Part shown: positions 32,527 to 42,529 of the stretch, in pieces
Layout of the letters: every line of letters begins with the position of its first letter
Numbering within the stretch: position 1 is the first letter of the stretch
From: Lelliottia sp. JS-SCA-14
GTDB lineage: Bacteria > Pseudomonadota > Gammaproteobacteria > Enterobacterales > Enterobacteriaceae
Direction: 5' to 3'
NCBI RefSeq assembly: GCF_035593345.1
Contig: NZ_CP141606.1
Location: 310,001-374,000 of the forward strand
DNA: 64,000 nt
Translations under genes and position numbers: made by a program
The notes under the pieces: generated by a model
Database searches by the model: none
What the model was told of the DNA's origin: nothing
What the model saw: the letters and a program-made list of their open reading frames with translations, nothing else

Positions 32527-35351
32527 GACTCGAGCAACGGTTTCAGGAAGCGCGCGGTGTGCGAAGCTTCGCACTCTGCCACCGTCTCTGGCGTACCCGA
32601 GACGAGGATTTCACCGCCGCCGCTGCCGCCTTCCGGACCGAGATCCACAATCCAGTCTGCGGTTTTGATGACGTCCAGGTTGTGCTCAATGACCACAATA
32701 GTGTTGCCCTGATCGCGCAGCTGATGCAGCACTTCAAGCAACTGCTGGATATCCGCAAAGTGCAGACCGGTGGTTGGCTCATCCAGAATATACAGCGTCT
32801 GACCGGTGCCGCGTTTCGACAGCTCACGCGCCAGCTTCACGCGCTGCGCTTCACCGCCGGAGAGCGTCGTCGCTGACTGACCGAGACGAATGTAGGTCAG
32901 CCCCACATCCATCAGCGTTTGCAGCTTACGCGCCAGTGCAGGTACGGCATCGAAGAACTCACGGGCCTCTTCAATGGTCATATCCAGCACTTCGTGGATA
33001 GTCTTGCCTTTGTACTTAATCTCCAGCGTTTCGCGGTTATAGCGCTTGCTTTTGCACTGATCGCACGGCACGTAGATATCCGGCAGGAAGTGCATCTCGA
33101 CTTTGATCACGCCGTCGCCCTGACAGGCTTCACAGCGGCCACCGCGCACGTTAAAGCTGAAACGTCCTGGCGTATAGCCGCGCGAGCGTGATTCAGGAAC
33201 ACCGGCGAACAGTTCACGTACGGGCGTAAACACGCCAGTATAGGTCGCCGGGTTCGAGCGCGGCGTTCGGCCAATCGGGCTCTGGTCGATATCGATCACT
33301 TTATCGAAATGCTCCAGGCCCTGAATGTCGCGATACGGCGCAGGCTCAGCCAGCGTCGCACCGTTCAGCTGGGTCTGGGCAATCGGGAACAGGGTATCAT
33401 TAATCAGCGTCGATTTACCGGAACCTGACACCCCGGTGACGCAGGTGAACAGCCCGACAGGCAGCGTCAGCGTGACGTCCTTCAGGTTGTTGCCGCGAGC
33501 GCCGGTCAGCTTCAGCACTTTCTCTGGATTGGCTGCAACACGCTGTTTCGGCACATCAATTTTGCGCTTACCGCTCATGAACTGACCGGTCAGGGACTCC
33601 GGAACGGCCATGATGTCGGCCAATGTTCCTTCTGCCACCACCTGGCCGCCATGGACACCCGCGCCAGGACCGATGTCGATGACGTGGTCAGCGGCGCGGA
33701 TCGCATCTTCGTCGTGCTCAACCACAATCACCGTGTTGCCGAGGTTACGCAGGTGGATCAGCGTGCCGAGCAGACGCTCGTTATCGCGCTGGTGCAGGCC
33801 GATGGACGGCTCATCCAGCACGTACATTACGCCGACTAACCCGGCACCAATCTGGCTCGCCAGACGGATACGCTGCGCTTCACCGCCGGAGAGCGTCTCT
33901 GCGGAGCGAGAAAGTGACAGATAGTTCAGACCGACGTTCACGAGGAATTTCAGGCGATCGCCGATCTCTTTCAGCACTTTTTCGGCAATCTGCGCGCGCT
34001 GGCCGGAGAGCTTCAGGTTAGTGAAGAAGTCCATCGCGTGACCGATGCTCATGTCTGAGATGGTCGGCAGCGCGGTGTTTTCAACGAACACATGACGCGC
34101 CTCGCGACGCAGACGCGTCCCTTCACAGGTGGTACATGAGCGGTTGCTGATGAACTTCGCCAGCTCCTCGCGCACCGCGCTGGATTCGGTCTCTTTGTAG
34201 CGGCGCTCCATATTGTGCAGCACGCCTTCGAACGGATGGCGGCGCACGGAAGTGTCACCGCGATCGTTCATGTATTTGAACTCGATGTTCTCTTTGCCGG
34301 AACCCGACAGCACCACTTTATGCACATTTGGGCTCAAACTCGCCCACGGCGCTTCGACGTCGAACTTATAGTGTTCGGCCAGCGATTTCAGCATCTGGAA
34401 GTAGTAGAAATTACGGCGATCCCAGCCGCGAATCGCGCCACCGGCCAGGGAAAGCTCCGGGTTCTGAATGATGCGATCCGGATCGAAATATTGCTGCACG
34501 CCCAGGCCATCACAGGTCGGGCATGCCCCCGCCGGGTTGTTGAACGAGAACAGACGCGGTTCCAGCTCGCGCATGCTGTACCCGCAAATCGGGCAGGCAA
34601 AGTTCGCGGAGAAGAGCAGCTCTTCGGCTTTCGCATCGTCCATGTCAGCGACAATCGCTGAGCCGCCGGAGAGTTCCAGCGCCGTTTCGAACGACTCGGC
34701 CAGACGCTGCGTCATATCGTCGCGCACTTTAAAGCGGTCAATCACCACTTCAATGGTGTGTTTCTTTTGCAGCTCCAGCTTCGGCGGATCGGACAGGTCA
34801 CACACTTCCCCGTCGATACGGGCGCGGATGTAGCCCTGGCTTGCCAGGTTTTCCAGCGTTTTTGTGTGCTCGCCTTTACGGTCTTTGATGATCGGGGCCA
34901 GCAGCATCAGGCGTTTGCCTTCTGGCTGCGCCAGCACGTTATCCACCATCTGACTGACGGTTTGCGCAGCCAGCGGCACGTCATGATCCGGACAGCGCGG
35001 CTCGCCCACGCGGGCAAACAGCAGACGCAGATAGTCATGAATTTCGGTAATGGTACCGACGGTGGAACGCGGGTTATGCGACGTAGATTTCTGTTCGATG
35101 GAGATCGCCGGCGACAACCCTTCGATATGGTCGACGTCCGGTTTTTCCATCAGCGACAGAAACTGACGCGCATAGGCGGAGAGCGATTCAACGTAGCGAC
35201 GCTGTCCTTCGGCATACAAGGTGTCGAAAGCCAGTGATGACTTGCCAGAACCCGATAGTCCGGTCACGACAATCAGCTTGTCGCGAGGGATTATGAGGTT
35301 GATATTCTTGAGATTATGGGTGCGGGCGCCCCGTACTTCGATCTTATCCAT
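32523..35351 (-). CDS. uvrA: excinuclease ABC subunit A
   Basis: UvrA finds bulky DNA lesions and loads UvrB in nucleotide excision repair. The 942-residue protein has two ABC ATPase modules: Walker [13 protein letters not shown] (about 31-42) and [12 protein letters not shown] (about 640-651), two LSGGEAQR signatures, and CxxC zinc fingers ([24 protein letters not shown]). It matches E. coli UvrA (940). It is divergent from ssb and shares the SOS box between them. Confidence 0.98.
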   Translation of the reverse strand: MDKIEVRGARTHNLKNINLIIPRDKLIVVTGLSGSGKSSLAFDTLYAEGQRRYVESLSAYARQFLSLMEKPDVDHIEGLSPAISIEQKSTSHNPRSTVGTITEIHDYLRLLFARVGEPRCPDHDVPLAAQTVSQMVDNVLAQPEGKRLMLLAPIIKDRKGEHTKTLENLASQGYIRARIDGEVCDLSDPPKLELQKKHTIEVVIDRFKVRDDMTQRLAESFETALELSGGSAIVADMDDAKAEELLFSANFACPICGYSMRELEPRLFSFNNPAGACPTCDGLGVQQYFDPDRIIQNPELSLAGGAIRGWDRRNFYYFQMLKSLAEHYKFDVEAPWASLSPNVHKVVLSGSGKENIEFKYMNDRGDTSVRRHPFEGVLHNMERRYKETESSAVREELAKFISNRSCTTCEGTRLRREARHVFVENTALPTISDMSIGHAMDFFTNLKLSGQRAQIAEKVLKEIGDRLKFLVNVGLNYLSLSRSAETLSGGEAQRIRLASQIGAGLVGVMYVLDEPSIGLHQRDNERLLGTLIHLRNLGNTVIVVEHDEDAIRAADHVIDIGPGAGVHGGQVVAEGTLADIMAVPESLTGQFMSGKRKIDVPKQRVAANPEKVLKLTGARGNNLKDVTLTLPVGLFTCVTGVSGSGKSTLINDTLFPIAQTQLNGATLAEPAPYRDIQGLEHFDKVIDIDQSPIGRTPRSNPATYTGVFTPVRELFAGVPESRSRGYTPGRFSFNVRGGRCEACQGDGVIKVEMHFLPDIYVPCDQCKSKRYNRETLEIKYKGKTIHEVLDMTIEEAREFFDAVPALARKLQTLMDVGLTYIRLGQSATTLSGGEAQRVKLARELSKRGTGQTLYILDEPTTGLHFADIQQLLEVLHQLRDQGNTIVVIEHNLDVIKTADWIVDLGPEGGSGGGEILVSGTPETVAECEASHTARFLKPLLES

Positions 35352-35433
35352 TCACCTTTCCCGGTAGAGACTCGGATGCCTGGTTTGTTTGAAGGACAAA
35401 CGGCAGAAACGGCTAATTATGACACAATCTGAC

Positions 35434-35449
35434 CTGTTTGAATATACAG
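35434..35449. promoter_or_regulatory. LexA box between uvrA and ssb
   Basis: CTGTTTGAATATACAG fits the CTG-N10-CAG SOS operator. It lies 83 bases from the uvrA start and 149 from ssb, as in E. coli, where it controls uvrA strongly and ssb partly. Confidence 0.85.
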
Positions 35450-35597
35450 TATTGGAATGCAGCTTCTGATTTAATGTGCAACAATGTTTAGTGAGTGCGA
35501 GTTCTGTGGAATCACTGTCGCAGCTATCAAAATGTGACGTGGAAATGGTACACTCGCGCGCTTACACTATTAAGAAACGTATTCAGGAGACACGATC

Positions 35598-36131
35598 ATG
35601 GCCAGCAGAGGCGTAAACAAGGTGATTCTCGTCGGTAATCTGGGCCAGGACCCGGAAGTACGCTACATGCCGAGTGGTGGCGCAGTTGCCAACATTACGC
35701 TGGCTACTTCCGAATCCTGGCGTGATAAAGCGACCGGTGAGATGAAAGAGCAGACTGAATGGCACCGCGTTGTGCTGTTCGGCAAACTGGCAGAAGTGGC
35801 CGGTGAATATCTGCGTAAAGGTTCTCAGGTGTATATCGAAGGTCAGCTTCGTACCCGTAAATGGACCGACCAGGCCGGTGCAGAGAAGTACACCACCGAA
35901 GTGGTAGTGAACGTTGGCGGCACCATGCAGATGCTGGGTGGCCGTCAGGGCGGTGGTGCAGGTGCGCCAGCAGGCGGCGGTCAGCAGCAGCAGGGTAGCT
36001 GGGGCCAGCCTCAGCAGCCTCAGGGCGGCAACCAGTTCAGTGGCGGCGCGCAGTCTCGTCCGCAGCAGCAGTCCGCTCCGGCACCGTCTAACGAACCACC
36101 AATGGATTTCGACGACGATATCCCGTTCTGA
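35598..36131 (+). CDS. ssb: single-stranded DNA-binding protein
   Basis: SSB coats single-stranded DNA as a tetramer and recruits repair and replication partners through its tail. The 177-residue protein has the OB fold (about 1-112), a Gly/Gln/Pro-rich linker and the acidic tip MDFDDDIPF that binds partner proteins. It is nearly identical to E. coli SSB (178). CAGGAGA precedes the start. Confidence 0.98.
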   Translation: MASRGVNKVILVGNLGQDPEVRYMPSGGAVANITLATSESWRDKATGEMKEQTEWHRVVLFGKLAEVAGEYLRKGSQVYIEGQLRTRKWTDQAGAEKYTTEVVVNVGGTMQMLGGRQGGGAGAPAGGGQQQQGSWGQPQQPQGGNQFSGGAQSRPQQQSAPAPSNEPPMDFDDDIPF

Positions 36132-36175
36132 TGTGGTTTTGCCCACTGGTCTACAACACCGCATTGTGTGTGGTT

Positions 36176-36210
36176 TTGTAGGCCGGGTAAGGCGAAGCCG
36201 CCACCCGGCA
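36176..36210. repeat. single REP unit after ssb
   Basis: GTAGGCCGGGTAAGGCG...CCGCCACCCGGC, the same REP type as at 16.3 and 31.2 kb. Confidence 0.8.
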
Positions 36211-36220
36211 ACCCACAACT

Positions 36221-36247
36221 AAAAAGCCCCTCTCGGGGCTTTTTGTT
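36221..36247. terminator. bidirectional terminator between ssb and pdeC
   Basis: A perfect stem AAAAAGCCCC / GGGGCTTTTT with loop TCTC; A and T runs on both sides allow it to stop both ssb and the convergent phosphodiesterase gene. Confidence 0.9.
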
Positions 36248-37786
36248 TTATCCCACCGCGTAATTTCGTAAAAACACCGCGAAATCGCCAAACGCGAGCG
36301 GTTTTGAAAAGTAATACCCCTGCAGACAGTCGATCTGATTCGCCTTCAGATACGCCACCTGATAGTCATACTCCACGCCCTCTGCGGTAGTGAGAATGTT
36401 CATCCTTTTCGCCATATCAATCACGCAGTCGATCAGCGGCGTCGCCACATCCCGAGAGATTTGCCGGACAAACATGCGGTCGATTTTAATGCTGTCGGGG
36501 CGCAGGTTGGAGATAAACGCCAGGTTGGAAAACCCGGTGCCAAAATCATCCAGGGCGATTTTGATCCCGCGCGTTTTGATGTGTGTAATCTTGTGCGCCA
36601 TCGCCTCGCTGATATCAATGTTTTCGCGCTCGGTAATTTCAAATACCAGCGTCACGCCGAGAGCGGCAAACACCGGTGCCCAGTTATCGACAAACGCCTC
36701 GAATCCGTCGTCCGCCAGATGGCTGTAGCTGATATTGAGATTCAGATTAAAACCCGGTTTAAGGGCGACGATACCCTGCTGTAAATCATCCACCACCTGC
36801 TCAAGCAGACTCTGCGTCAGTTCGATAATCAGCGCCGTGCGTTCCGCCACCGGAATAAACACGTCCGGTGGCACAAACCCCAGCTCGTCATGATGCCAGC
36901 GAGCGAGGATCTCCGCCCCGGAGACGACATTGCTGTGCGCGCAAATCAGCGGCTGATAGTGCGGGTGGATCTGACGCTGTCGAATCGCGTGCGCCAGCTG
37001 GGTGTAGAGCGAGTGACGACGGGTGGCCAGCAGCCAGACGACGGTCGCCATAATGAACGACATTGCGAGGATAAAACCGATGGAGAGCCAGGATTTCGCC
37101 ATGGCTTTCACCGCCTCATCCAGCCGTGGCTCTTCCCATGCCAGGGTATAAAGCGGGGAATGGGCGGGAAAAAGCGTGTAGCGGCTAAAGTGCGGCGAGC
37201 TGAGCGGAAGGTCTGACAGGCCCGCCGCGGTGAGGGTTTTGCCAGACACCTCCAGCGCCAGCTTTCTGCCCGCCGAACTGCTGCGCATCACTTCCAGCAG
37301 AAAACGGATATCGGAGGCGACGTACACATCCCCCTGCGGCAGAGCCGTTTTAAAGGCGATCACCTTGATATCCTTTGCGCTCACCGAAGGCGACATCCAG
37401 ATCTGTTTCCCGCTGCGAAGAATATCCCGGACGTCGACATGTTTATTTGCCAGCAGCGACGAACAATCAATATGGTTATCTTTCACGACGTTAATCGAGT
37501 AAATGTGCATATACCGGCCGGGGATCATATTGAGCTGTTTTTCCACCGTGAAATCGCACACTTTCCCGACCAGACCCGCGGCCTGCTGCGTGGCAGAATG
37601 AGCATCGTTTAAAAAACCGTCCAGAATATGCTGTAAATAGTTCGCCTCGTCCTCGATATTTTTTTTGTTATTGTTCTGCATGGCGATCAGCGCCAGAGAC
37701 GCGGTCACCATTAACGTCAGCAGAAAGGTCAGACACGAGGCGATAACCCTGTTCTTTTTTGTTCTGAGAATATATTGCTGATACAT
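36248..37786 (-). CDS. pdeC: CSS-EAL c-di-GMP phosphodiesterase, PdeC/YjcC type
   Basis: This 512-residue inner-membrane protein has a transmembrane helix (about 12-36), a periplasmic CSS-motif sensor with Cys77 and Cys108 (DCSSLL, 108-110), a second helix (about 233-254) and an EAL domain. The EAL residues look active: GAEILARW (E292; the L of EAL is kept as EIL), NLNIS, FEITERE, DDFGTGFSN and EGVE. In E. coli PdeC the corresponding cysteines form a redox-sensitive disulfide that restrains activity. Position after ssb matches E. coli yjcC, but the following genes differ. Confidence 0.88.
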   Translation of the reverse strand: MYQQYILRTKKNRVIASCLTFLLTLMVTASLALIAMQNNNKKNIEDEANYLQHILDGFLNDAHSATQQAAGLVGKVCDFTVEKQLNMIPGRYMHIYSINVVKDNHIDCSSLLANKHVDVRDILRSGKQIWMSPSVSAKDIKVIAFKTALPQGDVYVASDIRFLLEVMRSSSAGRKLALEVSGKTLTAAGLSDLPLSSPHFSRYTLFPAHSPLYTLAWEEPRLDEAVKAMAKSWLSIGFILAMSFIMATVVWLLATRRHSLYTQLAHAIRQRQIHPHYQPLICAHSNVVSGAEILARWHHDELGFVPPDVFIPVAERTALIIELTQSLLEQVVDDLQQGIVALKPGFNLNLNISYSHLADDGFEAFVDNWAPVFAALGVTLVFEITERENIDISEAMAHKITHIKTRGIKIALDDFGTGFSNLAFISNLRPDSIKIDRMFVRQISRDVATPLIDCVIDMAKRMNILTTAEGVEYDYQVAYLKANQIDCLQGYYFSKPLAFGDFAVFLRNYAVG

Positions 37787-37828
37787 GGGGTTATTTTTCT
37801 TATACGCGTGGCAGGGCGAGGCAGTCTG

Positions 37829-38590
37829 TTAATGCTCGGGCTGCATATATTCCTGATGGAAATGCTCTTTGCTGAGAGGGCGAGAGAAGAGAAAACCTTG
37901 TCCATATTTCACCCCGTGGCGCAGCATGGTGGAGACATGGGTATAGTTTTCAACGCCTTCGATAATCACGTCGATATCGAGCTCATTGATGTAATCCAGC
38001 AGCAAAAACGTGTGATCGATATTCGCCGACGCCAGGCAACTTCTGTCGAGCTTAATATAGTCCGTCGACCAGACGGCGAGCCGGGCTTTTAGCGTATCCA
38101 GGCCATCAATCCCATCCCAGGCAAGATGAATTCCGGCATCACTGAGCTGCGCAAGATTTTGCCTGACCGCATCGTCAGGGCAATCAACGCTGTCGGTAAT
38201 TTCGAAAATGAAATGTCGCGGCGAAAGGTGGTTTTGTTGCATCAGGTGAATGGCGCGCGCCGCGTAACCGGCGTCGTTCAACTGCACCTGCGAAATATTG
38301 AGAGTAAACAGCTGATACTCGCGCAGTGCCTGCGGCTGACGGGTGATAAATTTAAACGCCTGCGCCATGACGTAGTCGCCCATCGGCAATATTCCGCCCG
38401 TCTCTTCCAGTTGGCTGATAAAGAGATTCGGCGGCACGATATTGCGCCGATGGGTGCCGCGCACCAGCACTTCGCCGCCAATGCAGACGAAGCGCGAGAG
38501 ATCGAAAATAGGTTGAATGACAAAATCGATGCCAGCATCGAGCCTGTTTTTTTCGACACACTGGACGACAAAATGTGTACTTTTTTCCAT
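37829..38590 (-). CDS. stand-alone EAL-domain protein with degenerate DDFG motif
   Basis: The 253-residue protein is a single EAL domain with no membrane segment: GGEVLVRG (E40-V41-L42), TLNIS, FEITDS, IKLDRS and EGVEN are kept. The conserved DDFGTG is replaced by DGIDGL in HLAWDGIDGLDT, changing the second metal-site aspartate. It may thus be weakly active or a c-di-GMP-binding or protein-interaction module. It lies 42 bases upstream of pdeC in the same direction and probably shares a transcript. Confidence 0.85.
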   Translation of the reverse strand: MEKSTHFVVQCVEKNRLDAGIDFVIQPIFDLSRFVCIGGEVLVRGTHRRNIVPPNLFISQLEETGGILPMGDYVMAQAFKFITRQPQALREYQLFTLNISQVQLNDAGYAARAIHLMQQNHLSPRHFIFEITDSVDCPDDAVRQNLAQLSDAGIHLAWDGIDGLDTLKARLAVWSTDYIKLDRSCLASANIDHTFLLLDYINELDIDVIIEGVENYTHVSTMLRHGVKYGQGFLFSRPLSKEHFHQEYMQPEH

Positions 38591-38680
38591 GCCAGCCTCA
38601 TAGCCATAACGTTACCCGTTTAAAACGACACAAAGGGCGTCAGACTTAAACGGGTGAGGCAAGATGGGAGCTGTCTGGCC

Positions 38681-40174
38681 TTAGCCTGCGAGGATTTTGT
38701 TTTTACCGGTTTTTTTCGCCTGATACAGCAGCTGATCGGCCTGAGCGACCACGTCAGACAGCGACGCCCCGCCCATTTTGCACAGCCCGGCGCTGAACGA
38801 AACCCGCAGATCGGCTTCGCGGAAACTCCGCGTGTGCACTGAAATTCGCCACTTTTCGAGGTAACTTTGTGCCTTTTCCACCGAAACATCGCGGAACAGC
38901 ACGGCGATCTCCTCGCCGCCGTAACGATAGAGCGTGATATTTTCCAGACCCCGCAAGCGTAACCCCAGCTCAGCGAGGGTTTTCAGCACCACATCTCCGA
39001 CCGTATGGCCCCAGGTATCGTTGATTTTCTTGAAATTATCGACGTCAATCATGGCGATATGGGTATTGGCCAGGCCGTTATAGCGTTCTGCATCGTTATC
39101 AAACGCGCGGCGATTTGCCAGACCCGTCAGCCCGTCCGTCAGAGCATCCTGGGCGATCTTTTCCTGCCTCTGCTGGGCGCTGTGGATCTCCTCGAACAGC
39201 AGCTCCTCAACGGCGGTCTGCTTGATCGTGCCATTTCTGATGCCGTTGGTGATGCGCATGTAGATGGTATTCAGCGCCGCGCGCAGCACCCACCAGCAAA
39301 ATAAAAGAATGACCTGGGTGAGCACCATTCCATAGAGGACCTTGATGCTGCCGTGGCGTACCAGCTGTTTCATCTCGCTTTCGGCAACTTCCTGGACGAC
39401 AAACCACTCCTGCGGCCCGATGGTGCGATAAAAATAGTAATATCCGTTCAGAAAGAATTCGCCGCGAAAGGCATTCGCGTTGCGGGCGATGGCCTGAAGG
39501 GTGCTGTCCGCAATGTTATAACCGGGGCTTATGACCATCTGGCCCTCTTTGGTCATCACAAAGGTTCGGCTTTTCATCGGCGGGTAAGTGGCATTGAGGA
39601 TCGCTTCGCTTTTTTCGGCGTCGAGATTGAGTGCCAGTACGCCGTCGTTCGAGCCGTCGACGCCGTCGATGACGGGGAGTGAAATCGTCAGTACGCGCTC
39701 TTTGTGGGTGAAAATATCGTTGGTCACGCTGTAATGGGCAGTGTCGGTGTCCTCAACGGCGATGCTGAACCACGGCTCTTTGCGCGGATCCCAGGTCTCT
39801 TTACTCTCGATATAGGGCAGGCGAGTGTAGTGACCATCATTACTGGCATGAATGATTGAAACGGCATCCGGCATGATACGCAGACGTTCGATCAGCCAGT
39901 TTCTCAGCGCTAAATCGTCATGTTCTGATGTACTGAATTTATGCTGATCCGCAGCGGTACGCGCCATTTCGCGCACAATATCTTCATAGCCGCTGAGGTA
40001 TTTATTAAAAAACAGCGTGACGTTATTGATATAAAGCCGATTTTGTCTTTTACAGGATTCTTTAATATCAGCCCATTGTGCCAGCGTGATCAGGAAACAA
40101 ACGATAACCAGAGTAATAGACAGGGCTGAAAAACAGATATTCAGCGGCTTTCGGAAATTCAAGCTCGTGATCAC
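38681..40174 (-). CDS. dCache-GGDEF diguanylate cyclase
   Basis: The 497-residue protein has an N-terminal helix (about 12-32), a periplasmic double-Cache type sensor (about 35-280, containing DPRKEPWFSIA), a second helix near 284-304 and a GGDEF domain with YGGEEI (419-423). GGEEI keeps the catalytic GGEE but has Ile for Phe at the end; a standard RxxD inhibitory site is not evident upstream, so feedback inhibition may be absent. It lies first of three leftward c-di-GMP genes, making a cyclase / two phosphodiesterase-like set next to a flagellar locus. Confidence 0.88.
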   Translation of the reverse strand: MITSLNFRKPLNICFSALSITLVIVCFLITLAQWADIKESCKRQNRLYINNVTLFFNKYLSGYEDIVREMARTAADQHKFSTSEHDDLALRNWLIERLRIMPDAVSIIHASNDGHYTRLPYIESKETWDPRKEPWFSIAVEDTDTAHYSVTNDIFTHKERVLTISLPVIDGVDGSNDGVLALNLDAEKSEAILNATYPPMKSRTFVMTKEGQMVISPGYNIADSTLQAIARNANAFRGEFFLNGYYYFYRTIGPQEWFVVQEVAESEMKQLVRHGSIKVLYGMVLTQVILLFCWWVLRAALNTIYMRITNGIRNGTIKQTAVEELLFEEIHSAQQRQEKIAQDALTDGLTGLANRRAFDNDAERYNGLANTHIAMIDVDNFKKINDTWGHTVGDVVLKTLAELGLRLRGLENITLYRYGGEEIAVLFRDVSVEKAQSYLEKWRISVHTRSFREADLRVSFSAGLCKMGGASLSDVVAQADQLLYQAKKTGKNKILAG

Positions 40175-40464
40175 TGATGGCTCCAGGTTTTGACCAAATT
40201 AGCTGACATGGGACGCACACAAAAATTTATCGTAATAAACAATAAATTAACATTATTCGAGGGTACTCAGAGGATCGTACCTGCACCGTTTTTAATTGTC
40301 AAAGTCGATCGAATATCTGTTATCGATCGATAAAAACAATCACTATAATGAGGTAGAAATATAATTACGGGCTATAGTTTGGAGGAAGAAATAGGGAGTA
40401 ATGGGAAATAATATTACCCGAAAGGCGGAAATAAAATTTCCCGTGCAAAATAATAATAGCGAGA
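40175..40464. other. AT-rich spacer upstream of the diguanylate cyclase gene
   Basis: These 290 bases hold no supported gene and must contain the promoter for the leftward cyclase gene. A cluster of overlapping palindromic steps (GTCGATCGAATATC and TATCGATCGATAA, about 40303-40333) could be an operator; no known regulator consensus was recognised. Confidence 0.35.
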
Positions 40465-40716
40465 TTATTCGTTCTTCAGATCATATTCAATCAGCTTCCA
40501 GTTAACCGGATAACCATTCTGCCAGGGCATGGTGTCACCCTTTTTCACATTCACCACGTTGGTGACCGCCGGATTATCAATTTGCCAATAGCCGCTTTGC
40601 GGACAGGCATTTCCGCTAGAACGTTTTATACCTAATGGGCTTCGCGAAGAGTTTGTTTGTGAACTGTAGGCTGAAACTGTAGCCATGGTGAGATTGCTAC
40701 TATCAATTTTCATCAT
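40465..40716 (-). CDS. small hypothetical protein
   Basis: An 83-residue protein with no signal peptide or membrane segment. The first 30 residues are Ser/Thr-rich and look disordered; the rest has GNACPQSGYWQI, then NVKKGDTMPW and a C-terminal VNWKLIEYDLKN. That pattern (Cys-Pro...Gly-Trp/Tyr-Trp...Gly-Asp-x-Met-Pro...Val-x-Trp) recurs in small orphan proteins near polymorphic toxin and secretion genes, but I cannot name a family. The initiation site is uncertain (two tandem ATGs). Lower GC than neighbours suggests acquired DNA. Confidence 0.5.
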   Translation of the reverse strand: MMKIDSSNLTMATVSAYSSQTNSSRSPLGIKRSSGNACPQSGYWQIDNPAVTNVVNVKKGDTMPWQNGYPVNWKLIEYDLKNE

Positions 40717-40885
40717 TAAGCGTCCATAATTTATACATCCCCTCTTTTAATGCGACAAAAAACAAACAGAACTTAACACTTCATTTTCATTATCTATTCA
40801 TATAGTTATCGTGAATGGGTTTATATTGCAAAGCGTGGATCCATTCGCCACAATAGCCCTATTATTGGATGAAAGTTGAACAAAT

Positions 40886-41878
40886 ATGATCCCTCGCGTT
40901 TGCCGTTTTCTGTTTTGCCTCACCTTCTTACTGAGCGGTAGCGCCATGGCAGTGAACTGCCAGCGAGCCGTAACGCCGCTGGAAAATACCATCTGTAATA
41001 ACGACAACCTGCACTGGCTCGACAGCACCTTGTCCGTGGTTTATCAGCAGGCGGTTCATCAGGAAGGGGTGGCAGGAAACGACAAAGAGTATCGCGACTG
41101 GGAAAAGCTGCTGGAAAAATGCACCACCGATACCTGCATTGAACGCGCGTACTACGCGGGGATCAGCGCGCTTTCCGATACCAATCGTGATTTCAAATGG
41201 GAAGGAAAATGGTGGAACATGCTGGCGCCCAATATGAGCGGCGGGGTGATTCAGTTTAGCCGTAGCGCCCAGTGGAGCGAGACCCTCGATATCCGCGCAT
41301 GGGCGGGCCTGAACAAAGATGAGTTCACCGCCGAGGCGCGCAAACTTTACGGGATGCTGGTGGTGGAGCGGGTGGTGGACACCACCAACTGCAAACTGCT
41401 GCTGATCCCCAAAAACGACGGCTCACTGCAGGTCTACAGCAACTCGGACTGGGGCTGTCGCATGTCGATGCCCGCCGGGGTGTTCCTCGACGGCGCGTAC
41501 CAAATGGCCGAAAGCGATCCGCGACCAAAAGCGACGCTGCTGACGCTGGGGATTTTCCCGGATGCCGCCCTCGACGACAAATTCCGCGCGCTGGTGGGCG
41601 ACGATTACCAGAACTTCGTGAATAGCGCGAATGTTTATATTTATCAGGATGATATCGACAACATCGGTGCCCGCGTGATCTCCATGTGGGTGCAGGGCTC
41701 CGCCAACAAACGCACGGCCATCGTGATGTACACGCCGAAAGGGGAGATCTGGGCCGGGCGGATTTCACCCGCCAAAGAGGGTGGGTTGATGTTTAGCTAT
41801 TACAGTACCGACGGCAGCGATCAGCGCAAAATGCCCCGCACGCTGGCGGGGTGGAAGTTGCGGTTTTTGGATGAGTAA
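40886..41878 (+). CDS. periplasmic protein with LprI-type N-terminal domain
   Basis: The 330-residue protein has a signal peptide (about 1-22, ending in SAMAV) and then NCQRAVTPLENTICNNDNLHWLD, the pattern of the LprI N-terminal/DUF1311 domain (paired cysteines, ...LE..IC.....L..LD), known from lysozyme-inhibitor-like proteins. The C-terminal two thirds (about 100-330) show no family I recognise and contain further cysteines. Lysozyme inhibition is only a family-level possibility. It is monocistronic by context. Confidence 0.7.
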   Translation: MIPRVCRFLFCLTFLLSGSAMAVNCQRAVTPLENTICNNDNLHWLDSTLSVVYQQAVHQEGVAGNDKEYRDWEKLLEKCTTDTCIERAYYAGISALSDTNRDFKWEGKWWNMLAPNMSGGVIQFSRSAQWSETLDIRAWAGLNKDEFTAEARKLYGMLVVERVVDTTNCKLLLIPKNDGSLQVYSNSDWGCRMSMPAGVFLDGAYQMAESDPRPKATLLTLGIFPDAALDDKFRALVGDDYQNFVNSANVYIYQDDIDNIGARVISMWVQGSANKRTAIVMYTPKGEIWAGRISPAKEGGLMFSYYSTDGSDQRKMPRTLAGWKLRFLDE

Positions 41879-41928
41879 GGTGAGCGGCTGCTTTGCTATG
41901 GATGCTGATCCATTAAGCATTAGAGGTG

Positions 41929-42477
41929 GTTCCGTTCACCTTATGTTCAGCAGAATATAAAACCTGTATCACCTGTGAACGTGACAAGGGGGCTGCGCGG
42001 CCCCCTTGTCAATCCCCGCGCCCCGCCATGAAATCGGTGCTTCGCACTGCGCTCACCTCCCGGCCATCTGCCTGCGGTCGGCTCGACTCGACATCACTGT
42101 CTCGTTTCGCCTCTGGCCGCCATCCCTGGCGTCCAGCCCTTGTCATCTGGCCTCCGGTTCGCCGATTTCTGCGGGGACCCACACCGGTGCCACATTCATA
42201 CGGCTGTGAAGGTTGAGGGATCGCGAGTCCGGCTGAAAATCGCCGAAGCGTTTCCTGGAGGCCGGGTCGAGGCGCAGGGAAGCGCCGAGAGGGTGCGACC
42301 TGCATGGATGCAGGATCGCGCCCGACCCGAAAGCCGCAAGGAATAAGCTGAGGGCACCGCGAAGCGGCGATTTTCCTGACCGGGAGCCGGGATTGTAAAG
42401 GGCGCGGCGGCGAGCGCCCTTTACACGTTCACCGCAGAGAAACAGACAGGAAGCAGAGGATATGAAGTGAACGGAAC
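41929..42477. repeat. 549-bp structured GC-rich non-coding element with nested inverted ends
   Basis: This stretch between the LprI-type gene and flhA has no credible gene. It is bounded by an 11-bp perfect inverted repeat, GTTCCGTTCAC (41929-41939) and GTGAACGGAAC (42467-42477). Inside lies a second pair, GTGAACGTG (41975-41983) and CACGTTCAC (42424-42432), each next to a strong hairpin: ACAAGGGGG/CCCCCTTGT (41984-42009) and GTAAAGGGCGC/GCGCCCTTTAC (42395-42424). The roughly 385-bp middle is GC-rich and rich in short palindromes. It could be a non-autonomous mobile or mosaic intergenic element, or encode a structured RNA. Short open frames in it look like chance. Confidence 0.6.
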
Positions 42478-42529
42478 AATTCCACTAAGCTCATAAAAGG
42501 ATTAACCGGCATGATTGCCAAACATGATC

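Noticed and set aside
41926..42346. Several open frames in the 41.9-42.5 kb element
   Set aside because: They overlap each other on both strands, are Arg/Pro/Ser-rich and lack ribosome sites; the DNA pattern suggests non-coding structure.
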